Assembly (NCBI RefSeq): GCF_900496995.4 | Contig: NC_044022.1 | Coordinates: 19,792,938-19,856,937 of the forward strand | Source of the DNA: Aquila chrysaetos chrysaetos | Taxonomy: Eukaryota > Chordata > Aves > Accipitriformes > Accipitridae | Length of the DNA: 64,000 nt | Reading direction: 5' to 3' | In this document: positions 1-34,000 of the stretch, piece by piece | Numbering within the stretch: the first letter of the stretch is position 1 | How the letters are laid out: each line of letters begins with the position of its first letter | The notes under the pieces: model-generated | Database searches by the model: none | Seen by the model: the letters and a program-made list of their open reading frames with translations, nothing else | What the model was told of the DNA's origin: nothing | Position numbers and translations under genes: made by a program

Positions 1-23064
<23,064 letters not shown>

Positions 23065-23227
23065 GTTTTTGTGAGAACTGTTTTCTCATTTTTACCATCA
23101 GTTCCCATGGTTCATATCACTGCTGATATAAATGCACCTCCAGGCTTGCAGAATGGTAAAAGTAAATGAATCCAAGTAGTTTTTTTACTTGCCGCTGCTT
23201 TTTCTCTGTGGGAGCGTATCAGTAGGG

Positions 23228-23233
23228 AATAAA
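23228..23233 (+). promoter_or_regulatory. ME3 polyadenylation signal (AATAAA)
   Basis: The first AATAAA after the ME3 stop codon, 164 bases downstream. It would give a short 3' UTR ending near 23,250. It lies about 600 bp before the left inverted-repeat arm. Confidence 0.6.
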
Positions 23234-24281
23234 ACAGAGTCCAAGCTGGGCAGTCAGTACTCCAAGGAAAGAGAAAGACTATGGCTGCAGCCCATCCCAG
23301 TCAACCAGTACTGCATGTTGCTGCCTGCTTAACGTACTGCCCAGCTCTCAGCTCAGCTGCCTTGGGAGAAGCTACCTGGGCCACCGCGGAAGCAAAGAGT
23401 CCCATTCCTAGGGGGAGTGCCCGTGGGAAGCTCAGAGCCCCGCTTCCGTGGTAGCAGCCGTGTGCGTGATCATCCCTCACACACAACAGTCACACTTTGC
23501 CCGTGGCTCTCTGGATATGATGGGAAGTGTGTGCATTGCCCTGGGAGAGGTGCACACTTGGGCAGCACTACCCTTTCCTGCTTCGAAAGTCCCCAACGTC
23601 TGCGGAGTCTCATCCAACCCAAGCTGGTGCCCGGGCCACACAGCCTGGTGCTGTCCTATGCCCCACACCCTTGGAAACAAACCCCAAAACCTCCCTCAGC
23701 CCCATGGGGACAACAGACTCCCTCCCCTCTGCAGTCCAGGCTGCTCTCCAAGGGAACAGGAGGGAAGGGACACACAGCGGGGAGCCGAGCTGGAGACCAG
23801 GGCACCCCCAAACCCACACGCGTCCGCCCCACTGCATCACTGCATCTTCTGCTGGGCGCTGCCTGTTAAACTCCTGCGGGGCTCGCTCTGCCCGGACAGG
23901 AGGCAAAGCGACTCCCTCCAGCTGAGGCCCGCTCCCCGGAAGGCGGCGGGAGCCGCGGGACGCCGAGGCCTTCGGCACGACGACGGCTCTCGTCCCGGGG
24001 CCGGGGCGAGCCCGCTCCACGGCGGCGCCCGTCCACGCCCCGGGGTCCCCGCGTCAGCCGAACCGCCCCGACCCCGGCACGAGGGCACCACCTTCCCCAG
24101 GCGGCTGGCGCGGCCCGGGCTGCCAACCGGCCCCGAGGACGCGCTCGCTGCCTCGCTCTCCGGGAACGAGCCGGCGGCCGCTGCCCTCACCCCTCACACC
24201 AGCTGCCCGTCCCTCCTTCCCTCAGCTCCCTCCGCCTCTGCCCCGGCCAGCCCCAGCGCCGCCCCCGGCGGGGACGGCCCG

Positions 24282-24348
24282 CCAATCATGCGCCCCGGGG
24301 GGGACGGCCCACCAATCACGCGCCCCTGGCGGGGGACTGCCCGCCAAT
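24282..24348 (-). promoter_or_regulatory. Three CCAAT boxes in tandem units (left arm)
   Basis: CCAAT at 24282, 24312 and 24344, each within a repeated unit of about 30 bp of the form GACGGCCCGCCAATCACGCG. Regularly spaced CCAAT boxes inside a CpG-rich block are typical NF-Y promoter architecture. No transcript is demonstrated. Confidence 0.6.
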
Positions 24349-24405
24349 CACGCCGCTGCCAAGCCGGCAGGCTGCTGCCCGCCCGCGGCTGGGTCTCGGA
24401 GCCCC

Positions 24406-24420
24406 GGAAGGTTCCAGAAG
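24406..24420. promoter_or_regulatory. Perfect three-unit heat-shock element (left arm)
   Basis: The sequence GAAGGTTCCAGAA fits nGAAnnTTCnnGAAn with no mismatch, the binding pattern of trimeric heat-shock factor. It lies about 60 bp from the nearest CCAAT box. Confidence 0.6.
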
Positions 24421-24898
24421 GCGCGGCGGGGCCCGGGGCGGGGGGCGCTGGCCCCCACCTGAGGGGGTCCCAGCGGCAGCCTGCCCACCGGCGTGAACCC
24501 GGGCACGCGGAGGGAGCCTTGGCCGCAAGCCGTGCTCCCCGGGGGACGCAGCCGAGGGGAGCCCCCCCGCCCTCCGTCAGCCCTCCGTTCTTGTAGCGGC
24601 GCTGGGTTTCATCAGATAGGGTCCGTGTCCCGCAGAGTCGGGACGGACGGGCGGTCGCAGCGGAAGGGACCTTACGGCGAGGGGGACTGACCGAAGGCAG
24701 CGGTCTCCGAGAGCGTTGGCAAAAGAGCGGGGAAGAAGGCGAGCGTGCGAGAGCGGGGCGATACGCGCGGTGACGGCACGGGTCCGCACCAGGTGCCTTC
24801 CCGGCCCTCGTGCGTCCCGCTCAGACGAGGGTCCTCCGTCGGGGCGCTGGCTCGGGAAGCTGCCCGTGCCGCCCTTCTCTGTCCCCGGAGGAATCCCA

Positions 24899-25503
24899 AG
24901 AAGGCCAACTGCATCCTGGCCTGTATCAGAAATAGTGTGGCCAGCAGGAACAGGGAGGTGGTTGTTCCCCTGTACTCGGCACTGGTGAGGCCGCACCTCG
25001 AGTACCGTGTTCAGTTTTGGGCCCCTCGCTCCAGGAAAGACATTGAGTTGCTGGAGCGTGTTCAGAGGAGGGCAACCAAGTTGGTGAGGGGCCTGGAGCA
25101 CAAGTCTTATGAGGAGCGGCTGAGAGAACTGGGGCTGTCCAGTCTAGAAAAGAGGAGGCTGAGGGGGGACCTTATCGCTCTCTACAACTACCTGAAGGGA
25201 AGTTGTAGCGAGGTGGGTGCTGGTCTCTTCTGTCAGGTGGCTGGAGATGATAGGACAAGAGGAAATGGCCTCAAGTTGAGGCAAGGGAGATTTAGGTTAG
25301 ATATTAGGAAAAATTTCTTTACTGGGAGGGTTGTCACACATTGGAATAGGCTGCCCAGTGAAGTGGTTGAGTCCCCATCCCTGGAGGTATTCAAAAAGCG
25401 AGTGGACAGGGTACTCCATAACAGTTTAGTGGGCATGGATGACGATGGTTGGACTCGATGATATTGAAGGTCTTTTCCAAAGTAAATGTTTCTATGATTC
25501 TAC
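24899..25503 (+). mobile_element. 5'-truncated CR1 LINE abutting the inverted repeat
   Basis: Encodes the CR1 RT C-terminal region ([34 protein letters not shown], then [15 protein letters not shown]) and ends 'tgtttctatgattc'. It is very similar to the 3' third of the full-length CR1 at 36,951-41,313. Its 5' end coincides with the end of the left arm, with a shared CCAAG at the junction. Confidence 0.92.
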
Positions 25504-25549
25504 TCCTCCAAGCACACCTTTGAAGAGGCCACGGTGTGCTGTCCTGCTC

Positions 25550-26880
25550 TTTGCAGTCCCCCACGCCATCCCACAAGTACTTGTATGGAATGAAGCCAAT
25601 CGTGGGAAGCACCATGGCATAAATATTTACTTGAATGGCCTCTTCTTCTCTAAAGGAAGCCCAGGGGTAACAAGGGCTGGGGCTTCTTTTTGTGTGCAAG
25701 GATGGCACTGGGGGTGTCATTCCCACCCTGCCCCTGCCCAACAATCCTCTCGGCCAAGCTACACTGACAGCCTCGATGGAAAAGGCGAATGCAGTGGGTT
25801 AACCCTGGCTAGCTGCCAGGTGCCCACCAAGCCGCCCTACCACTCCCCCTCCTCAAAAGGACAGCGGGGAGAAGAGTACGATCAAAGGCTTGTGAATTAA
25901 GGACAGGGAGCTCACTCAGCAATTACCATCACGGGCAAAACAGACTCGACTTGGGGAAATGAATTTAATTTATTGCCAGTTAATAAGAGAGTAGGATAAC
26001 AAGAAATAAGAACAAATCTAAAAGCACCTTCCCCCCACCCTTCCTCTCATCCCGGGCTCAACTTCACTCCCGACTTCTCTACCTTCTCCACCCCGAGCAG
26101 CACAGGGAGGTGGGGAATGGGGGTCGCAATCAGTTCAAAACACCTCATCTCTGCCGCTCCTCCCTTCTCCCTCTCTTCCTTTGCTCCAGCATGTGGTCCT
26201 TCCCACGGGAGACAGTCCTTCTCAAACTTCTCCAATGCGGGTCCTTCCCACGGGCCGCAGTTCTTCAGGAACTGCTCTGGCGTGGGTCCCTTCCATGGGG
26301 TGCAGTCCTTCAGGAGCGGACTGCTCCAGCGTGGATCCCCTGTGGGGCCATGGGTCCTGACAGAAAATGTGCTCCCTTGTCTCTTCTGACTGCTGCTGTG
26401 CAGTTTTCACCTCTTCTTGAGCATGTTATCACAGAGGAGCTACCAACGTTGCTGGTGGGCTCAGTTTTGGCCAGCGGGGGGGTCCGTCTTGGGCCTGGCT
26501 GGAACTGTCTTTGTTTGACATGGGGCAGCTTTTGGCACCTTCTCATAGAATGCCTGCAGCCCGACTCTTGCCAAAACCTTGCCACACAAACCTAATACAG
26601 TGAGCTTGGAGGCTTCTACCTCTTCCCCACTCTGTCCTGTGCTAAGCACCTCTTTGTGCGGGCTCTCTTCTCCCCAGGCTGCTCACTGACCCCTCCCTGT
26701 AGCCTGGCATTGCTCCTCCAGTTGGTTCTCTTGGCCAAGGGCAGAAAGGGCTTGGGGCTTTAGGGAGAGAGAAGGCTTTTTTTTTCAAGGAAAAGCTGTC
26801 TTTGTGGCAGGCACAAGCGAAGCACCAATGGCAGAACTTCTTCCTACAGTAGATCGCTTTCTCTCTTGCCCTCTCTCCCA
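25550..26880 (+). repeat. Diverged relic of the CCDC81-like 3' flank, split by a solo LTR
   Basis: Two pieces, 25,560-25,790 and about 26,640-26,800, resemble the sequence after copy 1 at 34,585-34,830. Shared phrases include 'gaatggcctct', 'gaagcccagg', 'ggctctcttctcc', 'gctgctcactg' and 'tgtagcctggcat'. Identity is roughly 70% by eye. This looks like the tail of an older unit whose coding part is gone, later split by the LTR. Confidence 0.5.
25790..26598 (-). mobile_element. Solo LTR of an endogenous retrovirus
   Basis: About 0.8 kb. In minus orientation it begins tgtattaggtttgtgtggca and ends with ccagggttaacccactgca, the ends of an LTR family common in bird genomes. The plus strand shows an internal set of 'gggtccttcccacgggc'-type repeats. 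No gag, pol or env sequence is attached, so it is a solo LTR left by recombination. I could not find a clear target-site duplication. Confidence 0.75.
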
Positions 26881-26883
26881 ACA

Positions 26884-28020
26884 AGAATCCCCCTTAGGAA
26901 CCTAGGACAGCATTTTGGACCAGCCAGCGGTGTCTCATGGAGGGGGCAGGAGAGAAGGGATGGCCACCCCCCGGCGCCTGCCCTGTGGAGTGTCAGTGTT
27001 GGTCTCTGTCCCGAGGGGAAGGCCTGCAGCTGAGCACCCGCGGCAGGAGGCCACAGCTGAGCAGCACAGCTCGGGGCTACCGCCGTGTGCCACGCACCGT
27101 TCTCCAGCAGCCATGCCTTCTGCTGCACGCACGGGTAACCTTGTGGTGAGCGCAAGCTGAGGAGGAGACGACTCCTGTTGCGTGTCCGCAGACCGCTGCC
27201 AGCATGGGAGGGCAGCTCCTGCGGGATGCCAGAAGGACAGCAAGAGCCAGAGCCCAGGCGGAGACCTGTGCCTGAGGCGGACGTAAGGGAGCCGGAAAGG
27301 CACCTCCTACGTCTCTGTGTCATTAGTGTTCATATTTCATGAACACCGGGGAGCAGCAGAAGAGAAGTGTCTCTGGGCTGATTTCGAGGCTCACACGGAA
27401 CAGCTTGAGAGGGACAGAGCCCAGGCATGGGAGACACTTTTAGACATCTCCCACAACAGCCGTTGCCTCCTCCAGGGGAGCCGGGGGCTGAAGGTACCCA
27501 GGTCCCAGGATTAATCGTTGTCCTCAGAGAGCCAGGCAGGGGCTGCCATCTCTCTGGCTGGCCTCGTCCCTGCAAGGCGTGACAGATATCACATAAAGCC
27601 AGAGGATAAAAAGAGGCTCCTCTGTGGCAAGGGCAGGGCTTGATCCTCCCTCTCCTGGAGTCTGGCAGCCCAGGAATTAGGGGCTGCCCTGGGGGTGGGT
27701 TGGCCCCAGGGGAGAGATGATCAGTCACTTGAACCCAAACGCCCTGGAGGGGCCGAGCTGCTGGTGCGTGACGTGCCCCCCGCTTGTGACACGCGCAGTG
27801 AGGTGGCGATGGGGCCGGTTGTGACCTAGAGACACCTCCCGCTGACCAGCGCTGCTGCCCGCGCCAGCCCACACTCGGCTGCGAGGCCTTCAGGAGCAAG
27901 GTGCTGGCTGCTGCTTTGCTCGCGAGGAGACACCTCACCGCGAGGAGCAGAAGGCAACTGGAGGCGGCGAACCGGTGTGGGACGGCTGCTTGGTGAAGGA
28001 CGGAGGAGGGCCGGAGCCAG
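26884..28020. other. Sequence upstream of CCDC81-like copy 1, no gene recognised
   Basis: Moderately GC-rich. It holds a 65-residue open frame near 27,317 with a charged, helix-like composition that I could not match to a family, and no convincing splice sites around it. It probably includes the promoter of copy 1, but no TATA or CCAAT arrangement stands out. Confidence 0.4.
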
Positions 28021-28096
28021 ATGGAGGCCAGGAGCGCTCCCATCCTGTGTCGTGGCCGCCTCATGATTCCAACCCTCATGAACCTCTCGGAGGATG
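28021..28096 (+). CDS. CCDC81-like copy 1, exon 1
   Basis: The open frame from ATG 28021 reaches IPTLMNLSED and the donor gtgagg, ending in phase 1. A second in-frame ATG at 28063 starts MIPTLMNLSED. The LSED ending, joined to E-I-V in exon 2, matches the usual start of CCDC81-type HU domains. This exon is absent from copy 2. Confidence 0.65.
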
Positions 28097-31000
28097 GTGA
28101 GGCCATCGGGCGCTGTCTGATGAGCGCTGCTGTAGGGGGGGGCTCCCCTCTGGTGCTGGAGTTCATCCTGGGGAGGGTGTATCCCAGGACACTGGCACCC
28201 GCCGCCTCTGTGCCTTGGGCTGACGTGGAGCATGAACCTCCCATTCTCTTGCTTTCCAGAGATTGTGAGAATTTGGAATGGCGTATCCCAGTACATCCTC
28301 CGGCAGCTTGCGCTGAACAAGGTGGGCTTTGCCATCTCCTCATCCCCTCCTACCCTGCCCGTTCCAGGAGTCCTCAACTTGCAAGCCACCTGCTAAAGCA
28401 CAAGAAACATCCCGGAGGTACCCTGCTGATCACAGGCGTGCCACTGGCCCCGCTGCTCTGACGCGCAGGACAACAAGAAGAGCCCAGCTGCAGCAGAAGG
28501 AACCGATCCAAACTGCCTGCAGCTTGCTCATTGCCCACTGCCAGCGTGGGCAGCCCAGCATTCAGCCTGAGCCATTTCTCCAGGCTTTCCCTACTTGCTG
28601 GAAAGCCCCTGGGGGGTCCTCCCTAGCCGAGGGCGTTTCTCTGCTCTGGAGCATTTCTTGAGGGAGGTGAAAGAGGGTGAGACCATCTCCAAAGCTTGTC
28701 AGGCTGCTGCCATCCGGCCCCTTCCCCATAAGCCGAGGCGCAACAGCCCATCGCCTTGCTCGCAGAGGCCGTGTCCCATTGCAGAAATCCTGAGCCCTGT
28801 TCCTCCTTTTGTCTCTCTTTTCAGGGCGTCACAATACCTGGACTGGGCACCTTCTGCCTTATTAAACACTATTTGTCCACGGGGGCCTCTGATCTCCTCC
28901 ACACGCTGAAGCCCATCTTCCAGCTGTCGGAGAACTTTGCATGGGTTCACGGGCTCCAATACGAGAAAGAAACTCTTCCTGGTAAGCAGGCGGATGAACG
29001 GGATGGCCTCCCCTTGTGAGGCCGTCGGGGTGCCTGCGGAACCGCTGCTGCCGGGGGACTGAGAGGAGCCTAGGGCTCCTTGAGAAAGGCCTGAGATCAG
29101 CCCGAGCTCCTCACGAGCAAAGACAGCCCCCCGCCTTCCGCCGGCTGCCAAGCCGCAGCTCCTGAAAAGGTCCCCCTCTGCACTGTTTGCGCCCCGATGG
29201 CTGCATTGACCGTCATTTCCGCTCAAGGCAGCTGGCACAGCTGCAGGTGCCGGCGGGCAGCAGGGAGGATGTGGTGTGGCGCGAGCGGTGTGGGGCACCA
29301 GGCCCTCGGACCTCTGTGTTTTCAGGGAGTCTCTTCTCTCCAGTGTTGCCTCTCAGCCCGGAGAGTGCTTTGAGCTGGGGACGGGAACGGGCTACAAACA
29401 TCTCGCTTTTGGGCGGCACCGGAGGACTATTCTAGAGAAGCTCTGTAGCACAGCTTTGCGCCTACTTGACTGTCCTCCACTCCAGCAAAGCTACTTTGCT
29501 CCTCGCTTGTGTTTTCCTAGGTGCTCTTTCCATTGTTCTGTTGAATTACACCTCGGTATCCTTGGACACCCGCATTCCTCGGGACACGGTGCAGCGCTGC
29601 GTTGAAGAGACCCTGCTTTTTCTGTCTTACACCCTGGCAAAGAAGCAGGATGTGGACTTCATCTTCAAGGACATGGGCTGCCTGCGCTTCCGGAAGAACA
29701 AAGTCAAAATGCAATTTTCGGCAGACTTTGTTTGCAGCCTGGAGAGCACCGGCCGCCTGCTGAAATCTCTCCTCGGCGTGAGTGTCTCGCTCCGCCAGCA
29801 CTGCCGTGGGTTCTTGGGAAACGCCCTGAAAGGCCGCTGGCAGTGGCTTCTCCTGTGGGTCTGACTCGTCTCCTGCTTGAGACGGCTGCCTCTTGCCCTT
29901 GCACAAAGCCAGGCGGCGTTTTATGACTGGGGTGCGGGCGCTCGCTGTGCAGCTCCTGCTTCCAGTAAGGAGGGCTTAACGCTGAGGACGGGGAGCTCTG
30001 CCAGAGGGCAGCTTTCTGCCTTAGCGGCCCAAAGGCCGGCTGCCTCGGTTGGCAACGGGCTCCTTTCCTGGCAATGGTCTCACGCGGGGCTGTCTCTCCC
30101 GCAGAGCTCAAGCATGACGGGTTCGGCCGTATCGGGCAGAAAGGACGCCCTTTCCCAGACGGCTTCTGGCCATGTCGTCGTGTTTCCCAAGTGAGTACGG
30201 TTGCTTCTGCAGCCCTTGGCCGCTGACCACGTCGGCAGCTTCTCAGCTTCTCTTGGGTCGGCCGGTAGTGCCAGGGCTTGCCCGCTGCTCGGGAAGGAGC
30301 CGGAGGGAGACCTTTCCCAAGGCCTGGATCCCCCATTACTCCACGCTTGCTCCTGCTTATCTTGGAAGATGGGTGGATTCACAGCGCTAGTGACTAACCC
30401 ATGGGCTAGTGGTTGCCCCTTCTGTGCCAACCCACAGCAAGCAAGGTGGCACCAAGCCCTGCAGCCCTGGGAGGTGGCACCCTGGACTCAGCCTGCCGTT
30501 GTCGTCTCGCTTCCAGGATCGGGCTCTATGTAGCACCTGGAAGAGCTGCTGGGGAAGGGGCTCTTCAGACTCCCAAGGGGCAGGCAGAGAAGAAGAAGAA
30601 GAAGGGAGAAGCGAGGAGGGAGGAAGAGGCTAAGCGAACAGGTACTGTGAGAGCGGTGGCTCCTGCGAGACCTCTCTACCCTCCCCTGTTGCGCCTTCTG
30701 CTAAGGGCAAGGGGTTCAGAGCCACGGCCAAAAGGCTGTACTTGGTACAGGAGGACGCCCTCCTGTGACTCCGATTCCTGTGACCGTAGCCCTGCAGGCC
30801 CTTGGTAGGGACCAAGATGGCAGGGCAGCCCAGCGCTTCCAGCTGCATTCGATACTGCTTAGGCCCCTTCCGCACTGGGCTCCCGTAGCTCCGGTCTGCT
30901 GACAACTCCCCCGTGGGCTGGATGTGCCCAAAGGGACACTCCGGGGCCACGATGGCAGCGGAGAGGCCCGAGGCTCGCCTCCCCGCCTGTGAAATGCAGG

Positions 31001-34000
31001 GAGAAAGGAAGACCAGCGGGAGCACTGTCAGGCCACATCAGTGACAGTCTGGGCAAGGTTCCGAGGGAGAAAGCCCCAGGCTCAGATTGGTGTCCAGGAG
31101 CGTCCCCGTCCCTCTCTGCCAGCCCCCTTCCCCACCGGCACGCAGAGAGGCTTGGTCCCTGCCTGGTCACAGGGTCACCAAGGGGCTGCTCTGAAGAGCC
31201 TTTTTGTCACCTTCTTACAGGGCCTTTCACCGAGAAGCGCCAGCTGCTCTCGCGCGAACGTCTCTCTCCGGCCAGACTGCCTCGGGTGACGGTCGAAGGA
31301 GACCTGGGCGAGGCTGCCGGGGCAAAAGAGCCTTCCCTCCGGTGAGGCTGGTGGGGAGGTGGAGGAGGCAACCCCAGGGCTCTGCTCCTTGGGGCAGCGA
31401 GAGCCTGCCTTTGGTCAGAGGGTCTTGGTGACCTCCAAACCCATCGCGACACGTGTCCTGGCAAACTGCCCTCTCCTTGCGGGGCAGTGAGCAGAAAGCA
31501 GGTTTTAGCAGGGGCTGCTCTCCTGCCCCCGCTGCCAGCGTGCAGCCCTGTTGGGACCTGCCTGCAGACGCTCACAGCAGAAGGCTACGGTTGACTTCTC
31601 TCATTCTGCGTAGCTGCAAGGGAGCCTCTTCTTTTGGTCAGAGGAGGGCAGGGCTCGGGGGCTGGCAAGGGAGAGGGTTCCTCTGGACGGGGTCTGCGCG
31701 TGGGCACCTCAGCTCTGCTTCTGGGGGCTGCCGCCGCAGCTCGGGTCGCAGCTTCTCCTTGGGACAGAGCAGAGATGAGGGACGGTCCATGCGTGCGGCA
31801 GCGCGCTGGCGAGCACAAGCCATAGCCGAAACTCCCCCTCTCGCGTGCTTGCAGACTGCCGGCAGTGCGCGAGGAGAGCTCTTCAAGGAAGGGAGACGGG
31901 AAGAGCAAGCGGTCTGCTACGGCCCGGCCCCAAAGTCGACCCCCCGTCTGTGAGGGTCACCGGAGAGCAGGACAGGTACCCCCTGCGGGCAGCATGCCTG
32001 CGTCATTCGACGCGTGCTGATTCTGGACATTTCCCTCATTGACGTCGCTCTCACCGTTGCGTGCCGGCAGGAAGTCTGCTACCTGTGTATGCAGCGGGAT
32101 GAAAGGAATCTGCGGGCATCGCTGGCTGAGGAGCGGCTCCAGAGAGAAAGGGAGGAGGAGCGCAAGTGGGCAGAGTACCAGGCTCGCAGGGAGAGGAATG
32201 AGGCAGAGAGGGCCCGGGTATGTTTCAAGCACTCCAAAACCTAACCTTTCTCTGCCCACGGGGGGCCGTTGCAGACCCTTTTGCCCTCTCTGTGCTTGAC
32301 CTGGAAGCTTCCCTCCGGGAGAAGGACCGGCACGTTCTGAGCCTCTCTCTCCTCCCTTGAGGATGAGGACTCCTTCCAAGGCCACCGCAGGGAAAGCCGC
32401 CTTCCCCTGGGCTTCAAGGCCAAGGGCTGACGCCTTTCCTGCTGAATTCCTTGGAGACAGAAGGCTGCAGGGGAAACTGTCCTGAGCTTGGGCAGGCCCC
32501 GCTGGGAGGCCTGCCGCGCCGGCGCGTGACAGCTCCTGGCTCTGCACCTCCACCTAAGACGCGTCCTGTGGATTTGCTTGCCCCGTAGCTGAAAACGCAG
32601 GCTGACACGCGGAAGCTGCTGGAAGAACGGCGCATCCTCCCTGCGGCTCGTGGAGCTGGCGAGGAAGGGGAAGGCTGGCGAGAACGCAGCAAGTTCGGTA
32701 GGCGCTTTTTCTGGGAGGGAAGACCGTGCCCACCCCCGGGAGCTTCCTTGCCAGAGCCGGGGCATTGTTTCCCCAAAGGCCACGGGCGAGGCAGAGCAGC
32801 GGCAGGAAGGGGCTCTCCCGCTCCCCGGGAGCCGTGGTGTGAAATGCCGTGAAACACACCCTCCTGGGGTGCCTGCTCGTGGAAGGGCAGCGAGCAGGGC
32901 GGTGGGCAGGGATGGTGGGTTACAAGCTGCAGGCAGCATGGCGTTTGCACTGGGAGCTCCTGCCGTGCCCAGCACAGTCCCCTCCCTGCCTTGTGCTGCC
33001 TGCAGGGAGCCGAGCGCGAGGTGCAGGGGCCACGGGGGGAGCGGGCCGGGCCCTGGCCCCGCTCTGAGGTGGCAGCGACGGCTGTGCTGAGCACACGGCT
33101 GCGCTCAGGACCTGCAGCCACACCAGCGGCGTCCCTGACTGGGGACGGTGCTCTAGCCTGGCTTCAGAACGGCCGGTGGGTGGCCAGGGGGCTGGATGAC
33201 GGGCGAGGTCTTTGCCTCGCCGCCTCCCGCGGTGCTGCGGGTTGGAGTGGGCTCGGGCCGGGGTCCCATCTTCGTCTCATGCCAATGCAGGTGCCGCTGA
33301 CGCCCAGAGGACGGCTCTCCGTAGGGGGTGGCGGGCCGGGCGCTCAGGTGGCACCGGTGGAGTGGAAGCAGCAGCAGCTTCTCATCCCTCACCCCCCGGA
33401 GAAGGCGGCAGAGGCAGCTGCTCCGGACGAGTCACTGAGCAGGTAAGCGTGTGCCAGCTCCCCCAAGGGCCCGTGCGAGCGAAGCGGCAGCGGGCCGTCT
33501 GAGGGACCCGGGCTGCAGGCTGTCTGCCCCTGGGCTTTGGTTCTCCGTCCGTCCCCTGGCTGCTGCTGGCAGGGAATGACGGGGAAGAGGCCCCGACTCC
33601 CGCCGTCCCCCTGCAGCCCAGCGGCCGGCCGCGGGCTCAGGCTCCCCCGGAGACCAAGGGGAAGGGGGCTGGGGGCAGGCGGAGGCGGGCAGCTCGACAG
33701 CCCAAGCGAGAGCGTCGTCCTCTGCTGCTGCAGCTGCCGTCCCGTGCGGGGCATCCGGGTGCGGAGGCTGCTGGAGAAGAGAAGGGAGGCCCCGTAGGAA
33801 GGCGGGCGCAAGAGCGGAGCTATGGAAGACCCGAGGGAGGCTGCAGAGGAGCTCCTGCTCTGGTAAGCCTCTCCTGCAACGGCCCGCGTCCCCCTGCCAG
33901 CAGCCCCTCGGGCAACCGGGGCCCCGGGCCCTCCACCAGACATCCCTCCCGCTCCAGGGCAAGCGGCCGGCTGCGCCGGCGAGGGCTCCGGCTGGCACCC

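Larger units (their letters stand above)
23858..24900 (-). repeat. Left arm of a 1.04 kb inverted repeat, CpG-island-like
   Basis: This arm is the reverse complement of 35,610-36,650 with only a few substitutions and one-base indels, about 99% by eye. The match begins at GCTGCCTGTT (23858) and stops at ATCCCAAG (24900), where a CR1 fragment begins. The arm is very GC- and CpG-rich. It holds three CCAAT boxes (24282, 24312, 24344) in about 30 bp tandem units and a heat-shock element at 24406. It starts about 600 bp past the ME3 polyadenylation signal. The long open frames in it are typical of GC-rich DNA and are not called as genes. In the orientation that matches the right arm, its downstream side points toward ME3. 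Confidence 0.93.

Noticed and set aside
23448-24596. A 382-residue open frame across the left inverted-repeat arm
   Set aside because: Not preserved in the right arm with the same boundaries, low-complexity composition, and it runs straight through the CCAAT/HSE promoter-like block.
25790-26598. A CRISPR-like or regulatory array, suggested by repeated 'gggtccttcccacgggc' phrases
   Set aside because: The phrases are internal repeats of a known bird LTR type, with no spacer structure.
31614-31636. A 23 bp microexon between exons 7 and 8 of CCDC81-like copy 1
   Set aside because: Exon 7 (ending CG) joins exon 8 (starting A) directly in phase, so no extra exon is needed. Including it would break the frame.
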